From assembly GCA_028280505.1 (NCBI GenBank), contig JANQLO010000011.1, forward strand, positions 1 to 64,000: a stretch of DNA of 64,000 nucleotides, written 5' to 3'. Position 1 is the first letter of the stretch; each line of letters begins with the position of its first letter. The DNA is from Chromatiales bacterium (lineage in GTDB: Bacteria > Pseudomonadota > Gammaproteobacteria > Chromatiales > Chromatiaceae). A program made the translations under genes and the position numbers. The notes beneath the pieces were generated by a model that was not told the origin of the DNA, did no database searches, and saw only the letters and a list, made by a program, of their open reading frames with translations. Of the stretch, positions 61,138-64,000 are shown piece after piece.

Positions 61138-62091
61138 TCAGGCAAGCCCGAAGTAACGCAGCCCGGTGATACCCAGTGTGGTTATGATGATCGAGCCGAT
61201 AGTGCTAAGACCGATGATGTTGGCTGCCAACTCGGCGTTCCCGCCCATCGCGCGCGACATCACATAGCTGGCCGATGCGGTCGGCGCGGCCGACATGAAA
61301 AATACGATACCCAACTCGATTCCACGGAACCCCATCAGATACGCGGCGAACGTCAAGATCAGCGGTGACAGAAAGATTTTGCCACCCGTCGCGACAAAGG
61401 CGTTGCGCGATTCCATACGTAATGCCTTGAGACTCAGGGAGCCGCCGGTGCAGAGTAGGGCGAGTGGTAAGGCCATTTGGGCGAAATACTGGCCGGTATC
61501 CAGTAACAATCTGGGTAGGGCGATTTCGAGATAGGCAAAGGGCAGGGCGGCGAGTATGCCGATAATCAACGGGTTTTTGATAATCCCCTTCAATGTGTTG
61601 CTGATCGAGCGTCGGTCATCCATTGCGCGGCTGAGGGTGACCACCGCCAGCACATTATAGAGAATGGTGACGAAGCCCAGATAAAGCGAAGCGGCTGCCA
61701 AGCCGAGGTCACCATACGCATTCACACAATAGGCGAGGCCAACGATTGCCATGTTCGAACGGTAACCGCCCTGCACGACCACGCCGCGATCCTGCGTGCG
61801 GTTCACCGTGCCCGCCGCAAGCATCTCCATGAGCAAAAACACCGCCAGGGTGCCTGCCAGTCCGAGAAGTACCAGCGCAAGATTGGCCGTTTTATCGAAA
61901 TCGGTCTGTGCGATAGTGATAAAGAGCAGGGAAGGCAATACGATATTGAAAGTCAGCTTCACGCCTGCGTCGATGAAGCCCTCGGTGAGCATGCCGCGTC
62001 GTGTCAACACGACGCCCAGCGCCAGCATCAGGATGATCGGGCCGGTTACCGTGAAAGCAAAGCCGAGGTTGGCCAGCAAAGACTGCAACAT
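61138..62091 (-). CDS. AEC-family transporter
   Basis: The 317-aa membrane protein has about ten hydrophobic segments arranged as two five-helix halves, with VTGPIILMLALGVVLTRRGMLTEGFIDAGVKL at the N-terminus and MSAAPTASASYVMSRAMGGN in the second half, typical of auxin-efflux-carrier-like proteins. Bacterial members export or exchange small organic acids. It precedes the aminotransferase on the same strand, so the two may share a substrate. Confidence 0.88.
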   Translation of the reverse strand: MLQSLLANLGFAFTVTGPIILMLALGVVLTRRGMLTEGFIDAGVKLTFNIVLPSLLFITIAQTDFDKTANLALVLLGLAGTLAVFLLMEMLAAGTVNRTQDRGVVVQGGYRSNMAIVGLAYCVNAYGDLGLAAASLYLGFVTILYNVLAVVTLSRAMDDRRSISNTLKGIIKNPLIIGILAALPFAYLEIALPRLLLDTGQYFAQMALPLALLCTGGSLSLKALRMESRNAFVATGGKIFLSPLILTFAAYLMGFRGIELGIVFFMSAAPTASASYVMSRAMGGNAELAANIIGLSTIGSIIITTLGITGLRYFGLA

Positions 62092-62203
62092 AAGAGACTA
62101 AGGTCCGGCGATTTCGGGGCGACGAAGCTTACACTGTCTCCAAAGACAAGTCCTGGCGATCAACTGTTGAAAACAACTCATGGCTCGTCTCAGGTGAGAG
62201 AAG

Positions 62204-62863
62204 ATGTACATCGGTGTCGATTTGCAAGTGGTGCGCGATTGTTCCTACGCGGTTATGAATGCACACGGCGAGGTGCTACGCAATGGATGGGTAGCGGCGA
62301 CCGAGGCGGATACAAGGCTCGTCGAGCTCAGCGAGGAATATCCCGGCGCCGTTGTTGGCATCGATGCGCCACGGATGCCGTTGCCGACGCGTCGACGTCA
62401 TTATTGGAACGGCCGTGAGCGCAACTGGCGGTCGAGAAGAAATGCCGATCGCGGTTTCGGCCGTCATTGCGAGATCGTTGTCGCCGCTTGTGAATTGGCC
62501 AGGCCGCAATGGACGCCTACGGCGGATGCCGAGTTGCCAAATTGGATGGCGCGCGGGTTCGAACTGTTTTCGTCGCTGGAACAGGCAGGTGTGCGTGTCG
62601 ACGAGGTGTTTCCTTCGGCTGCCTATCGCATGCTCGGCAACCAGCGAAATGCCACTATCACGATGCCATTGTCCGGCTTCCTTCCCGGCCCCAAGGATAT
62701 GCTCGATGCCGTGGTTGCGGCTTTTACCGTACGGGAATTCATCCAAGGGCGGGGTTGCGAGGTCGGTGGTGGCGATGGTTTAGGCACCATCGTGCTGCCG
62801 CGATCCGTCGATCATCCGAATTTCGCTCTGGTGAACAACTGGCCGAATAGTAAAGCCGGCTGA
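62204..62863 (+). CDS. DUF429 domain protein
   Basis: The 219-aa protein begins MYIGVDLQVVRDCSYAVMNAHG, has VVGIDAPRMPLP and VDEVFPSAAYRMLG, and ends with KDMLDAVVAAFTVREFIQG. These are the RNase H-like blocks of DUF429, a family with no settled function (predicted nuclease or phosphotransferase fold). The conserved acidic residues (D of VGVD-type, D of GIDAP, D of LDA) are kept. It is monocistronic and divergent from the AEC transporter. Confidence 0.82.
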   Translation: MYIGVDLQVVRDCSYAVMNAHGEVLRNGWVAATEADTRLVELSEEYPGAVVGIDAPRMPLPTRRRHYWNGRERNWRSRRNADRGFGRHCEIVVAACELARPQWTPTADAELPNWMARGFELFSSLEQAGVRVDEVFPSAAYRMLGNQRNATITMPLSGFLPGPKDMLDAVVAAFTVREFIQGRGCEVGGGDGLGTIVLPRSVDHPNFALVNNWPNSKAG

Positions 62864-63052
62864 TTGCAACAGAATCTCACGCAAGCTGAGTTTGCTGCGG
62901 ACAGCGATATTCCGATTCAGGTTCCTATGCGGTAGGCGAGGGAGCGAATGGGATTTTCAGGCATTCATGAAACGAGAACTACCTCTCCCCTCGATCTCAT
63001 TTTTTGAGCCATATTTCAGTGGCAAGTTGTACCACTACACGGAGGCGTAGCC

Positions 63053-63847
63053 TTGTTTACTTCATTGGATAGACGCAATAAAACCCTCGGCGTCCTTTAT
63101 CTGTCCAGCGATCGCTTCAATGGCGGCGCATTGAAGGTGATTTTGGAAGACATCGGACACATGGACGTAGTCACCACCATTTCCGCAGAAGATGCCTTCT
63201 CGCATTTCAGTCGACGACGTTTCGATCTGTTCATCACCGATGTCGGACTGGATGGAATCGACGGCTTGGATTTGATTCGCCGGATTCGACAAGGTGAAAC
63301 GTCGGCGCCCCATGACGTGACCATTCTTGCTTTGGGTGCGAATGACGATTTCAAGACAACGCGCTACAACCTCGCGGGCTTGGGACTCAACGGCATCGTC
63401 ATGACTCCCTTCACGTTGAAAACACTGGCTGACCAAGTTGCCGATGCACTTAGTCATCCGCATCTCGCTCAGGTGGCTAATCCGGTTCCGGATACGCAAA
63501 CCCAAATGACGAGAGATGACGCCGAGATCTCGCGATATCCCGAGCGGATATTCACGCTGCCATTCGGTGCCTTGGGTGCAGGGATGTATTTGGTGGAGCC
63601 TGTCACCGTGCAGGGCAATGTATTGATCCCGGCGGGAACATGTTTAGATGAAAATCATCTGATGCTGATCGAGCAAATGGAACATGTACTCGAAGGCGAT
63701 GACGCGCTACTGAGTTCCACTCGTCCATACGAGTACAAAGCGGCCAAGGCAGAACTGCCCACGCCAATACCGACGGTGCCATTGGATTTGCCGAAAGTCG
63801 AGCCCAGAGGCCTTGAAGGAACCAGGCTTGGATTCGGTTTTGGTTGA
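63053..63847 (+). CDS. Receiver-domain protein with degenerate active site
   Basis: The 264-aa product has an N-terminal CheY-like domain (about 12-130) with the phospho-acceptor Asp63 in DLFITDVGLDGIDGLDLI. The conserved switch Lys is replaced by Thr (Thr118 in GIVMTPFTLKTL), so normal phosphorylation signalling is doubtful. After residue 140 there is a 125-residue tail with EPVTVQGNVLIPAGTCLDENHLMLIEQM, a pattern seen in HD-domain and c-di-GMP regulatory proteins, then a proline-rich end (LPTPIPTVPLDLPK). GGAGG before the TTG supports the start. No output domain is recognised. Confidence 0.75.
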   Translation: MFTSLDRRNKTLGVLYLSSDRFNGGALKVILEDIGHMDVVTTISAEDAFSHFSRRRFDLFITDVGLDGIDGLDLIRRIRQGETSAPHDVTILALGANDDFKTTRYNLAGLGLNGIVMTPFTLKTLADQVADALSHPHLAQVANPVPDTQTQMTRDDAEISRYPERIFTLPFGALGAGMYLVEPVTVQGNVLIPAGTCLDENHLMLIEQMEHVLEGDDALLSSTRPYEYKAAKAELPTPIPTVPLDLPKVEPRGLEGTRLGFGFG

Positions 63848-63867
63848 TTGCTTGGTGCAGCGTTGAT

Positions 63868-63887
63868 TCGCCGAACTTGTTCGGCGA
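63868..63887 (+). terminator. Hairpin after the receiver gene
   Basis: TCGCCGAAC (63868-63876) and GTTCGGCGA (63879-63887) form a perfect dyad 20 bp after the stop. With a realistic 4-nt loop the stem is 7-8 bp. There is no immediate T-run (GGGTTTTC follows 5 bp later), so this is a weak terminator candidate. The rest to 64000 holds no gene I can support. Confidence 0.4.
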
Positions 63888-64000
63888 TCGCCGGGTTTTC
63901 GATGTTTGGGTCGTGCTCACGTCCGGCATCGAACAGTTAGGTTGGGCTGAACAGGATACGGTTTTCGGATCATGCTTTCGTTGGTCGGCTGCTTTAAACC

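Overview
The window reads as chromosomal DNA of a gammaproteobacterium. The evidence is the RNase E/RluC pair, LolD with a LolC/E-type permease, the lpxK-kdsB lipid A/Kdo genes, the proteobacterial sdhCDAB-sdhE order, CsiV beside Mfd, DarP behind RecJ, and an AguA/AguB pathway. An exosortase-A-type accessory gene set and a TRAP carrier would fit a Chromatiales-like or related environmental lineage, but I cannot place the genus. By eye the DNA is moderately GC-rich, with one sharply AT-rich patch near 59.82-59.95 kb. I saw no insertion sequence, prophage, integrase or CRISPR array.

Layout. 0-0.25 kb: tRNA-Ala and tRNA-Glu with a terminator. 0.27-6.3 kb, minus strand: a tiny membrane protein, csiV-mfd, and a three-gene set of exported proteins (57 aa, 80 aa, rhodanese) behind an FNR-like site. 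6.3-10.9 kb: a DUF3530 hydrolase, a Rieske ferredoxin coupled to a TrpD-like transferase, and aguAB with a BamE-like periplasmic protein. 11-20.1 kb: LolD and its permease, DUF2062, then comEC-exbB-exbD-lpxK-trm112-kdsB and a low-molecular-weight phosphatase. 20.3-28.9 kb: rne, divergent from rluC-HAD-S49 peptidase, and phoBRU behind a convincing Pho box.

29-40 kb is the most unusual part. It holds a polysaccharide deacetylase, an asparagine-synthetase-like amidotransferase without the usual N-terminal cysteine, an acyl carrier protein, two alpha/beta hydrolases, a PLP decarboxylase and an AMP-forming ligase, of types normally tied to exosortase A. A secreted serine protease, uppP, galE and a phosphopantetheinyl transferase follow. 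No exosortase lies in the window. Together the genes suggest an ACP-tethered amino-acid or acyl modification feeding a surface polysaccharide.

40-50.4 kb: recJ-darP, sdhCDAB-sdhE, a TRAP transporter followed by a small frameshifted reading frame, and a PCu(A)C copper chaperone. 50.4-59.8 kb: a compact minus-strand beta-oxidation operon (YiiX-like hydrolase, FadE, FadI, FadJ, FadD, thioesterase). Its probable promoter carries a palindrome inside the AT-rich patch. A 169-bp element with perfect 21-bp terminal inverted repeats follows it. 59.9-64 kb: a class-V aminotransferase, an AEC transporter, a DUF429 protein and a degenerate receiver-domain protein.
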